A stretch of 15,476 nucleotides of DNA from Chloroflexota bacterium (GTDB taxonomy: Bacteria > Chloroflexota > Anaerolineae > Aggregatilineales > Phototrophicaceae), in NCBI GenBank assembly GCA_010092805.1, contig JAADYY010000622.1:1-15476 (forward strand), given 5' to 3'. Position numbers and translations under genes: made by a program. The notes under the pieces are model-generated. The model was not told where the DNA came from, did no database searches, and saw only the letters and a list, made by a program, of their open reading frames with translations. Below are positions 7,119 to 15,476 of this stretch, one piece after another (within the stretch, counting starts at the first letter, position 1; the number at the start of each line of letters is the position of its first letter).

Positions 7119-8993
7119 ATGGCAGACACCCAACCGATCACGCAGCGCTTTATGGCCGCCGTCAAGATCTCAGAGACACCCGTAGATCGGCTGCTGGTGC
7201 CGATTTTGCTGTTCATCGGAGTCAGCTATGGTGCCATTCAGGTGCTGGAAGGCGACTGGCTGGAGGTAGCGGTGATGGGCATCGGGATTCTGCTGCTGCT
7301 CAGCCTCGCGGCCATCCGCCCGGTGGGCCGCCGCGTGCTCGGCGAACCCTTCGCGCGCAAACACGCCGCGTACGTCGCGTTCGCATGGCTGCACAGCGTC
7401 GTGCTCGCCAATTTGTTGCGCACGTTGGCCGTCACCCCTGCGTTGGGCAAGGACAGTACCATTTACTACACACTGCTGATCGTCATCGTCGCCTTTGTGA
7501 TCATGCTGATCCGTGTGTTGGCGCTGCTGACACCGCCGTTTCAGCGCATTTTCATCGGGCGCATCCCCGTATGGGAGCAGGTGTTGGTCGCGCTCCACGA
7601 GATCATCGCTGCCGGGCTGCTGGCCTCGTTTGCCGGGCAATTGCTGGTGCGGGTCTTTCAGCCGCAGGTATTCACCGTCCGCACCGATGTCGCTTATACC
7701 GTTGCGCTAGGGTTGGCGGTGCTGTTGTACTACGGCGGTATCCAACTGATGTGGATTCAGCGCTGGAATGACTGGCTCAGCCAAAATCACATCTGGGTAC
7801 GGCTGGCGCGGGTCGTGGCACCCGTCACGCTGGTTATCGTGAGCATGGTGATCATCACGCAGTTGGCTGGCCGCGTCGATGAGCGGACGCTGTGTTTGCT
7901 GTGCGAAACCAACACGGATCTCGCAATTCTGGCGATCACCCCGGTGATCTGGCTGGTGATCTTCGTCGTGACAGCGCTTGTTTATACCAGCAGTGTAGGG
8001 CTGCGGCAACGCTTCCTGCCAGATCTGCTGCTGGACCGGCTGCCAGCGGGCATCGCGCGCAGTTTACGCACCGTCTCTGATATGGACATGCTGCTGATCC
8101 TCGGCATTCTGGCGACGGTGATCCCGGCCTATCTGCTGCTGTTGGGCGACAGCGTTGGTGTGATCGGCGGTTTGAGCGAGCAGATCGTCGATCAGGGCAG
8201 TGCGCTGCTCGAAACATCGGAGCAAGCGCTGGCGCTGCTGTTCGCCGCGCCGTTTTATGTACTACTGGTGGGGCTGCTGCTGCTGTACGCGACGGTGCTC
8301 AGCCGCCCGTCGCTTTCGGCCCATGACCGCGATGAGCTGGTCAATAAGCTGCCCGTTGGTATCCTGATCATCCTGATCATCACACTGTATCTGTTTGCCA
8401 TTCCGTTCAGCCGCGTATTGATAGAAGGTGAACTCCCCAGTCTATCGCAAGATCTGGGCAGCATTCTGATTTTCAACGTGATGATCCCGCTGCTGCTGCT
8501 GTACTCGCACTACTTCCTGTTGATACGTGTGCCATATGGGCGCGGTCAGAGCCGCTGGCGCGTCAACGAGACGAACCGCCTGGCGACGCAGCTTGGCTCG
8601 GTCAATCAGCGCATCGACAACCTGAATGGGGAACTCGAACAGTTGGATCGGCTGTGGCACAACGGCACTTTCGGCGCGGATCTCGACCCGGTGCAGCGTC
8701 TGGAGATGCTCTACCGCTATGTGCAGATCAACGGTATGCGCGACGATATGAACATGCAGCGGCTGCAAGTGGTGGCTGAGCGGCAGCAGCTCACCGAAGT
8801 TTCGGAGACGCCGGTCGCGATTGCCGTCGCACGCCTGCCGATTCGGGTGGTGAGTTTGGGCATCCCGGTGCTGCTGGCGATTCAGGTGTATCAGTGGGCG
8901 ATTCTGGATGACGGCTTGCGCGAGATCATTCTCAACCCGAACCTCACGGTGATCGAATTCTTCCGCACCATCCTGGAGCAAACGCAATTTTAA
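7119..8993 (+). CDS. uncharacterised polytopic membrane protein with coiled coil
   Basis: 624 aa that I do not recognise. About 12-13 hydrophobic membrane segments are visible, roughly at 24-43, 48-66, 84-104, 116-137, 157-177, 190-213, 229-249, 266-290, 323-343, 368-393, 411-430, 448-470 and 573-597. Between the last two lies a soluble stretch of about 100 residues. It starts with a heptad-like segment (484-513, ETNRLATQLGSVNQRIDNLN and on) and continues with DPVQRLEMLYRYVQ (523-536). A CxxC pair (C259, C262) sits in the loop between the seventh and eighth segments. No transporter, kinase or channel signature was found. ATG at 7119 has GAAGGA at 7106-7111, seven bases upstream. The hydrophobic composition and clean start make it a real gene. 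The CHAD gene follows after about 100 bases but has its own promoter. Confidence 0.85.
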   Translation: MADTQPITQRFMAAVKISETPVDRLLVPILLFIGVSYGAIQVLEGDWLEVAVMGIGILLLLSLAAIRPVGRRVLGEPFARKHAAYVAFAWLHSVVLANLLRTLAVTPALGKDSTIYYTLLIVIVAFVIMLIRVLALLTPPFQRIFIGRIPVWEQVLVALHEIIAAGLLASFAGQLLVRVFQPQVFTVRTDVAYTVALGLAVLLYYGGIQLMWIQRWNDWLSQNHIWVRLARVVAPVTLVIVSMVIITQLAGRVDERTLCLLCETNTDLAILAITPVIWLVIFVVTALVYTSSVGLRQRFLPDLLLDRLPAGIARSLRTVSDMDMLLILGILATVIPAYLLLLGDSVGVIGGLSEQIVDQGSALLETSEQALALLFAAPFYVLLVGLLLLYATVLSRPSLSAHDRDELVNKLPVGILIILIITLYLFAIPFSRVLIEGELPSLSQDLGSILIFNVMIPLLLLYSHYFLLIRVPYGRGQSRWRVNETNRLATQLGSVNQRIDNLNGELEQLDRLWHNGTFGADLDPVQRLEMLYRYVQINGMRDDMNMQRLQVVAERQQLTEVSETPVAIAVARLPIRVVSLGIPVLLAIQVYQWAILDDGLREIILNPNLTVIEFFRTILEQTQF

Positions 8994-9003
8994 TTAAATT
9001 CAC

Positions 9004-9032
9004 TTAACATTTAGATCATCGTGTGTTAAAAT
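9004..9032 (+). promoter_or_regulatory. predicted sigma-70 promoter, extended -10, for the CHAD gene
   Basis: TTAACA at 9004-9009 (5 of 6 to TTGACA), a 17-base spacer, and TAAAAT at 9027-9032 (5 of 6 to TATAAT) preceded by TGT, an extended -10. It lies in an AT-rich patch right after the membrane-protein stop and about 68 bases before the CHAD start. This is the best promoter match I found in the window. Confidence 0.6.
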
Positions 9033-9099
9033 GCCCACACTGGGTTTCTCAGGCGTATGTCGATGCGCAAATGGGGGGAAACAAGGAGGATAACAGGTG

Positions 9100-10080
9100 A
9101 TGGGCACGAAAACAGTAGAGGTGAATCACGCGCAGACGCTGGCCGTCTTGCGCGAACATGCGCGCCCGGTGCTCCCAGAAGACACGATGGCCGAGGCCGG
9201 GCGTCAGGTGCTGCTGGCCGAACTGATCGTCATGCTTGAGCATGAAGCGGGCAGCCGCACCGGCGACGACATCGAAGACGTGCATGATATGCGCGTGGCA
9301 ATCCGGCGGATGCGCAGCGCCTTTAACCTGCTCACCGCGTACTACAAACCCAAAACGATCCGCCCATTTGTCGAGATGCTGCGGCGGTTGGCGCGGGCGC
9401 TGGGTGCCGTCCGCGATCTGGATGTGCTTATCGAGAATCTGCACGCCTTTGGGCAGACGCTCGAAACGCCGGAGCAGCAGCAGGCGATCAAGCGGTTGGC
9501 CAAACGGTTGGAGAAGCGGCGTAAAGCGGCCCGCGCTCGCTTGATTCGTGTGTTGGATAGAGATGACTACCGCGCGTTTGTCGGGGCGTTCACGGTGTTT
9601 CTCACCACGCCGGGGATGGGTGCGCGGGGAATCAGCGATGATGACATTTACCCGTCGCGGGTGCGGCATCTGCTGCCGACGATGATCTACAGCCATCTGG
9701 GGATGGTGCGCGCCTACGACACCGTGATCGCTGAGGCCGATGTGCCGACGCTGCACGCACTGCGTATCGAGTTCAAGCGGCTGCGCTACGTCGTGTCGAT
9801 GTTCGGCAGTGTGCTCGGGTCCAGTCTGAAGCAGTTTGTCGCAGAACTCAAGACTATTCAGGATTATCTGGGCACGATGAACGATGGACACATCGCCCGC
9901 GAACAGCTGCGCGCTTTGCTCGCCGACGCCAGCGCACCAGAGGCCGAGGTGCTGCGGCTGTACATCGCACGGCTGGAGACCGAAGAGCGCGAACTCCACG
10001 CGGGCTTTCTGCCCATCTGGGAGAAATTCAACCAGAAGACGGTGCAGCGCTATCTCGCGTCGGCAGTGGCCTCGATTTGA
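9100..10080 (+). CDS. CHAD domain-containing protein (predicted polyphosphate-binding)
   Basis: 326 aa, alpha-helical and rich in Arg, without signal peptide or membrane segment, so probably cytoplasmic or granule-associated. CHAD domains carry conserved histidines and basic residues in two helical repeats and bind inorganic polyphosphate. The first repeat shows VHDMRVAIRRMRSAF (61-75, H62, R65, R69, R70, R72) and LGAVRDLDVL (101-110). The second shows TLHALRIEFKRLRYVVSMF (217-235, H219, R222, K226, R227, R229) and LGTMNDGH. No CYTH triphosphatase domain is fused. AAGGAGG at 9083-9089 lies 10 bases before ATG 9100; a GTG at 9097 directly in front is an alternative start that adds one residue. 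The 3' end overlaps the convergent glycosyltransferase gene by 31 bases. Whether it cooperates with the preceding membrane protein is unknown. Confidence 0.93.
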   Translation: MGTKTVEVNHAQTLAVLREHARPVLPEDTMAEAGRQVLLAELIVMLEHEAGSRTGDDIEDVHDMRVAIRRMRSAFNLLTAYYKPKTIRPFVEMLRRLARALGAVRDLDVLIENLHAFGQTLETPEQQQAIKRLAKRLEKRRKAARARLIRVLDRDDYRAFVGAFTVFLTTPGMGARGISDDDIYPSRVRHLLPTMIYSHLGMVRAYDTVIAEADVPTLHALRIEFKRLRYVVSMFGSVLGSSLKQFVAELKTIQDYLGTMNDGHIAREQLRALLADASAPEAEVLRLYIARLETEERELHAGFLPIWEKFNQKTVQRYLASAVASI

Positions 10081-11417
10081 TCTGCCCGTCGCTCGCGGAT
10101 TACACGCGGTACGGTGACGATAGTCAGCGCAGCGAGCAGCCCAATCGGTGGATAAACGGGCAGATAGTAGCGCTGCCAAGCCAGCGGTGTGAGCAGCAAG
10201 GTGGTGGCGACCATCGCCACCGCCCATAGTGCGATCACCCAGCGGGCCGCCAGATCGATCCCTGGGCGGCGCAGGAGCAGAAACAGCCCCATGATCGTCA
10301 GCCCCAACAAAATCATTGATCCGATCAACGCCCCGCCGATGCTGACACCCGTCCAGGGGCTGGCTTCATAGCGGACGATTTCCGCACCGATGTAATTTTC
10401 CCAGGTGACCACTTCGAAATACTGCGGCACCGCTTCCAGCGCAAAGGCGCGGAACCCATCGGCCTGCTGTTCGAGCGAGGTGTAACCTTCGGGGCCGTCG
10501 GCCTGCGCGGTCAGCAACTCGGTGCGCAACTCCAGCACGTATTCCGGGCGCGCCAACGGATCATCCCACCAGGCGGGGTTGAGCAGCAGAAAGACGCTCA
10601 ATGCCTGGGCACTCGCCAGAGCTAACCCCGCCCACCGCACACCAATAGATCGCAGCAAGGGGGCCGACCGGTCGCCAGACGCATAAGCGATCAGCGGGAA
10701 GACTGCACAAGTGCCAAACACTGTCAAGACGACGAAGGCGTTGGTGTGTTTGCTTGCCAACGCCAACCCCGCCACAATCCCCAGTCCAATGGCTCCCAGC
10801 GTCAGCCGGAAGACTGAACGCTGATGCAGCCACCAGATCGCGATCACCACCACCAGCAGCGCGAACGCGATCAAGCTGCCTTCCATCATCGCACGGCGTC
10901 CGTTCATGAGCAGCACCGGGTTCAGCGCGTAATAGGCACTCGCCAGGTAACCGACCGGGCGACCACCGATCCAGCGGCCCAGAACAAACATGGGCACAAC
11001 GCCCAGCGCCAGCAGCAGCGCCGACGGCCAGCGCGCTGCGATCAGCAAGTCATCGCTGGGCTTGTGCCCAAAATTGACGTTGTAATTCCAGTCGGCACCC
11101 CAATCCCACTGCTCATTGATGTCTGCAAGTGTGAACCCGCCCAACTGCCACGCCAGCCCCATCAGATATTTGTTGACGGTGCCGTTGATCAGCCGCAGAT
11201 ACTGCTCTGCCGGGCTGATCGGCGGGTCGCTGTAGCGCACCAAACTCAGATCACGCTGGATAAACTGATACGCGTAATCCCGGCTCATGTAAATCTGCGT
11301 CGATTCGTCGCCGTGAAACGGCACCAGCGGCGTCCCTGCCAGGATGTAGGCCGCCAACAGCAGCAGCCAGAGCGCATCAATGCGCGGGGTCAAGCGAATG
11401 TGCCGGAGTCGTGTCAT
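10050..11417 (-). CDS. GT-C type membrane glycosyltransferase (PMT/ArnT-like, GT39-family-like)
   Basis: 455-aa polytopic membrane protein with roughly ten hydrophobic segments. The layout fits GT-C glycosyltransferases, which use lipid-phosphate-linked sugars at the outer face of the membrane. A first membrane helix (about 13-30) is followed by an extracytoplasmic loop with FHGDEST (D37/E38), matching the acidic catalytic motif of the PMT/ArnT group. Later, LNPAWWDDP and a late LTPLAWQRYYLPVYPP segment before the last helix are also typical. Neither acceptor nor donor can be read from the sequence. ATG at 11417 lies 10 bases after the carrier-protein stop, without a strong ribosome site, so it is probably read through from the carboxylase transcript. 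Its 3' end overlaps the CHAD gene on the other strand. Confidence 0.8.
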   Translation of the reverse strand: MTRLRHIRLTPRIDALWLLLLAAYILAGTPLVPFHGDESTQIYMSRDYAYQFIQRDLSLVRYSDPPISPAEQYLRLINGTVNKYLMGLAWQLGGFTLADINEQWDWGADWNYNVNFGHKPSDDLLIAARWPSALLLALGVVPMFVLGRWIGGRPVGYLASAYYALNPVLLMNGRRAMMEGSLIAFALLVVVIAIWWLHQRSVFRLTLGAIGLGIVAGLALASKHTNAFVVLTVFGTCAVFPLIAYASGDRSAPLLRSIGVRWAGLALASAQALSVFLLLNPAWWDDPLARPEYVLELRTELLTAQADGPEGYTSLEQQADGFRAFALEAVPQYFEVVTWENYIGAEIVRYEASPWTGVSIGGALIGSMILLGLTIMGLFLLLRRPGIDLAARWVIALWAVAMVATTLLLTPLAWQRYYLPVYPPIGLLAALTIVTVPRVIRERRADQIEATADAR

Positions 11418-11427
11418 GCACCGCCCG

Positions 11428-11918
11428 CTACGTCAGTGTGATCAAGAGCTTGTTTTGTTCGACGCTCTGGTGCGCCTCGACGCTGATGCGCTGCACCACG
11501 CCATCACGCGGTGCCTTGAGTTCGTTTTGCATCTTCATCGACTCGAGGATGATGATTGTTTGACCTTTGGTAACGGCCTGCCCCTCGTCAACCAACACCG
11601 CGATCACCAGGCCGGGCATCGGCGCTTTGATGGAGATCTCGCCGCTGTCGATCAGCCCGCCGCCGGAGCGGGCCGCCAGCAACTGCGCCCGCTCATCGAG
11701 CACGCGCCCGGTATAGAGCCGCCCGCTCATCAGCACCTCATACGAATCGTCGTGCACATCGATCACGACCTCATGCGATGAGTGCTGGCGCAGCACCGAA
11801 TACAGCGCCGGGCCTAACGGCAGAAAATCGACATCACGCGGTTCGCCGTTGACCGTCAGGCGACCATCGTTGCCGATCTCGATTTCGAATTCCTTGTCGT
11901 TGATGATCGTGACGTATT

Positions 11919-11922
<4 letters not shown>
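11428..11922 (-). CDS. biotin carboxyl carrier protein with N-terminal BT-like domain
   Basis: 164 aa. The C-terminal 75 residues are a biotinyl domain: KAPMPGLV (99-106), then ESMKM with the biotin-accepting lysine at K130 and a Ser where EAMKM is usual. It carries CO2 from the biotin carboxylase to the carboxyltransferase. Residues 1-90 are beta-rich (for example INDKEFEIEI, RLTVNG, GRLYTGRV) and resemble the BT barrel that, in propionyl-CoA carboxylase alpha chains, links the carboxylase and biotin domains. It is unlike the Pro/Ala linker of E. coli AccB. The ATG at 11922 overlaps the biotin carboxylase TGA in an ATGA, implying translational coupling. An upstream in-frame extension to 11952 runs inside the carboxylase gene and is unlikely. 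Confidence 0.93.
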
Positions 11923-13451
<1,529 letters not shown>

Positions 13452-13471
13452 CTTGCTCCTTGCGCGGCGCG

Positions 13472-15022
13472 CTATAACGGCATATTGCCGTGTTTTTTCG
13501 GTGGGTTGCTATCGCGTTTATTCTGGAACACTTCCAGCCCATTGATCAGGCGGGCGCGGGTGTTGCGCGGCTCGATCACGTCGTCGATGAAGCCGTATTC
13601 TGCCGCGATATACGGGTTTGCCAGCCGCTCACGGTATTCGTTGGCCAGCTCGCCCTTGAGTGTTAGCGGGTCAACCGAGTCGCGCAGTTCGCGGCGGTAG
13701 ATGATCTCGACCGCGCCTTCTGGCCCCATCACCGCGATCTCGGCGGTGGGCCAGGCCAGATTCAGATCGCCGCGAATGTGTTTGCTGCTCATCACGCAAT
13801 AGGCCCCGCCGTAGGCTTTGCGCGTCGTGACGGTCAGTTTGGGCACGGTCGCTTCGCAGTAGGCGTAGAGCAGCTTCGCCCCAGACGTGATGATCCCGTT
13901 GTGTTCCTGCGTCGTGCCGGGTAGGTAGCCGGGCACATCAACGAAGGTGATGATGGGAATGTTGAAGCTGTCGCAGAAGCGGATGAAGCGTGCGGCTTTC
14001 TCGCTGGCGGCAATATCCAGCACGCCAGCCAACACCATCGGCTGATTGCCGACGATGCCGACGCTGTGTCCGCCCAGGCGGGCGAACCCGACGACGATAT
14101 TGGCCGCGTAATCGGCCTGTGTCTCGAAGAAGATGCCGTCATCCACCACACGATGGATCACGTCTTTGATGTCATAGGGCCGGTTCGGTTCCGACGGGAT
14201 GATCGTGTCGAGGTCTGGATCAGCGCGCAGCGAATCATCTTGTGTGGGGATGAACGGCGGGTCTTCCATGTTGTTCTGCGGCAGGTAGCCGAGCAGCTCG
14301 CGCAGCAGCAGCAGCGTATTGCCCTCGTTTTCACCGACGAGGTGCGCCACGCCGCTTTTGGCCGCGTGAACGCTCGCCCCACCTAGATCCTCGTGGGTCA
14401 CATCTTCATGCGTCACCTGCTTGACGACATCTGGCCCGGTGATGAACATATAACTGGTGTCGCGCACCATCAAGATGAAATCGGTGAGCGCCGGGCTGTA
14501 AACCGCGCCGCCCGCACACGGCCCCATGATCACGCTCAACTGCGGAATGACCCCGCTGGCGAGGGTGTTGCGCAGAAAAATATCTGCGTAGCCGCCCAAA
14601 CTGACGACCCCTTCTTGGATGCGCGCGCCGCCGCTGTCGTTTAGCCCGATGATGGGCGCGCCGGTTCTCATCGCCATGTCCATCACTTTGCAGATCTTCT
14701 GGGCGTGGACGCTGCTCAGGCTGCCGCCCATCACGGTGAAGTCCTGCGAGAACACATACACCAGCCGCCCGCTGATCGTGCCCCAGCCGGTAACCACGCT
14801 GTCGCCGGGGATGCGCTGTTTATCCAGCCCAAAATCGGTAGATTGGTGCCGCACAAAGGCATCGATCTCATGAAAGCTGCCGGGGTCGAGGAGCACATCC
14901 AGCCGTTCATGCGCGGTTTGCCTGCCGCTGTCATGCTGCCGCTGAATGCGCTCCGCACCACCGCCGGCGCGGCTTTCTTCGCGCAAATTGCGTAATTGCT
15001 CAATCTTCGGGTTCACACTCAT
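13472..15022 (-). CDS. acyl-CoA carboxylase, carboxyltransferase (beta) subunit, PccB-like
   Basis: 516 aa with both crotonase-type halves fused, as in propionyl-, methylcrotonyl- and actinobacterial acyl-CoA carboxylases (length usual). It transfers the carboxyl group from biotin to the acyl-CoA. N-half: LNDSGGARIQEG (127-138) and the oxyanion segment GPCAGGAVYSPAL (167-179). C-half: FVDVPGYLPGTTQEHNGII (360-378) and RKAYGGAY (401-408) with the second glycine pair. Residue 409 is Cys. Propionyl-CoA carboxylases have Asp at this place (D422 of Streptomyces PccB), a known acyl-chain selector, so the substrate is left open. Start ATG 15022 has GGAGAA at 15031-15036, eight bases upstream. The start lies inside the preceding small gene (23-base overlap). 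Next downstream is biotin carboxylase. Confidence 0.95.
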   Translation of the reverse strand: MSVNPKIEQLRNLREESRAGGGAERIQRQHDSGRQTAHERLDVLLDPGSFHEIDAFVRHQSTDFGLDKQRIPGDSVVTGWGTISGRLVYVFSQDFTVMGGSLSSVHAQKICKVMDMAMRTGAPIIGLNDSGGARIQEGVVSLGGYADIFLRNTLASGVIPQLSVIMGPCAGGAVYSPALTDFILMVRDTSYMFITGPDVVKQVTHEDVTHEDLGGASVHAAKSGVAHLVGENEGNTLLLLRELLGYLPQNNMEDPPFIPTQDDSLRADPDLDTIIPSEPNRPYDIKDVIHRVVDDGIFFETQADYAANIVVGFARLGGHSVGIVGNQPMVLAGVLDIAASEKAARFIRFCDSFNIPIITFVDVPGYLPGTTQEHNGIITSGAKLLYAYCEATVPKLTVTTRKAYGGAYCVMSSKHIRGDLNLAWPTAEIAVMGPEGAVEIIYRRELRDSVDPLTLKGELANEYRERLANPYIAAEYGFIDDVIEPRNTRARLINGLEVFQNKRDSNPPKKHGNMPL

Positions 15023-15455
15023 GTTGATATTTCTCCGTCAACCGGGTGGCGTCGCGGTCGCGCGCCGTCACCACAAGATAAAAAACGACTATTCCAGCGA
15101 TCAGCGCCGCTGTCACCAGCAAGAACGGCAGCCGCGCCCGATCATAATCCGCTTGCGCAAATAAGTAGAGGCGCAGCGTACTATAGATCACAAAAACCGT
15201 CAAAGTTTGCAGCGCTGCGCGCACCGCCCGTGCCTGCTGTTGCAGCAGCCGCCGGCTCACCAGCGCGAACACGCCCGCCCACAGGCCGCCAGCCACGAAC
15301 TCCAAAGGGGGCAGCAGACTCGTCTGCACATCGACGGTGGCGAAGACCTGTACTGCCCGCAGCGCCGAGATCGCCTGGATGATCGCCAGCGTACCGCTCA
15401 GCAAGGTGAGCAGGCGCAGCAAACGGGTTGGTTGGGTGCGGTCGGCGGTCGGCAT
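15000..15455 (-). CDS. small four-helix membrane protein, unknown function
   Basis: 151 aa that I do not recognise. Four hydrophobic segments are visible, about 13-36, 47-66, 84-100 and 108-130. Arg-rich loops (SRRLLQQQARAVRA at about 67-80) lie between them, and the C-terminus is charged (TARDRDATRLTEKYQHE), ending CEPED. No enzymatic motif is seen. The ATG at 15455 has AGAGG close upstream. The stop overlaps the carboxyltransferase start by 23 bases, so the two are probably translated from one message, with this gene first in the part visible. Composition and coupling support it as real, but no function can be proposed. Confidence 0.7.
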   Translation of the reverse strand: MPTADRTQPTRLLRLLTLLSGTLAIIQAISALRAVQVFATVDVQTSLLPPLEFVAGGLWAGVFALVSRRLLQQQARAVRAALQTLTVFVIYSTLRLYLFAQADYDRARLPFLLVTAALIAGIVVFYLVVTARDRDATRLTEKYQHECEPED

Positions 15456-15476
15456 CGCCTCTGTCTTCCCCTTTCA

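Noticed and set aside
8361..8380. Short direct repeat ATCCTGATC in the membrane-protein gene
   Set aside because: It simply encodes an Ile/Leu-rich membrane helix; no sign of a regulatory or mobile repeat.
9049..10227. 392-codon open frame on the minus strand opposite the CHAD gene
   Set aside because: It is rich in His, Arg and Gln without motifs, covers a gene with clear CHAD motifs, promoter and ribosome site, and is the usual antisense shadow of GC-rich coding DNA.

Overview
The window looks like an ordinary chromosomal stretch from a moderately GC-rich bacterium. The best guess is Chloroflexota (Anaerolineae-like). This rests on the style of the DnaE, PfkA and mutase sequences, a split acyl-CoA carboxylase alpha subunit and a CHAD protein; it is recognition from memory, not a search. 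I see no mobile elements, CRISPR arrays, tRNAs or rRNAs. Twelve protein genes cover almost the whole window.

Layout. (1) 1-3802, plus strand: the 3' part of dnaE (replicative DNA polymerase III alpha, PHP domain cut off by the window edge), then pfkA (ATP-type 6-phosphofructokinase). (2) 6826-3825, minus strand: a coenzyme-B12 acyl-CoA mutase large subunit, a short-chain dehydrogenase and a YbaK/EbsC-type aminoacyl-tRNA deacylase, closely spaced and probably one operon. It converges on pfkA with only 22 bases between. (3) 6827-7118: a 292-base divergent intergenic region. (4) 7119-10080, plus strand: an unrecognised polytopic membrane protein of 624 aa, then a CHAD-domain protein that has its own good-looking extended -10 promoter. 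(5) 15455-10050, minus strand: a tight five-gene run of a small four-helix membrane protein, carboxyltransferase (beta), biotin carboxylase, biotin carrier protein with an N-terminal BT-like barrel, and a GT-C type membrane glycosyltransferase. The last gene overlaps the CHAD gene tail-to-tail by 31 bases.

How the genes fit together. The acyl-CoA carboxylase and the B12 mutase at first suggest the propionyl-CoA to methylmalonyl-CoA to succinyl-CoA route. Specificity residues in both enzymes argue against a simple reading. The mutase has Phe90 and Gln208 where methylmalonyl-CoA mutases have Tyr and Arg, which is the isobutyryl-CoA mutase pattern. The carboxyltransferase has Cys409 where propionyl-CoA carboxylases have Asp. 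The window therefore more likely holds a butyryl/isobutyryl-CoA type mutase subunit and an acyl-CoA carboxylase of unsettled chain-length preference. The B12-binding small subunit that the mutase needs is not in the window.

I did not find a clearly new defence, mobile or regulatory system. The least explained items are the 624-aa membrane protein next to the CHAD protein, and the small membrane protein translationally coupled to the carboxylase.
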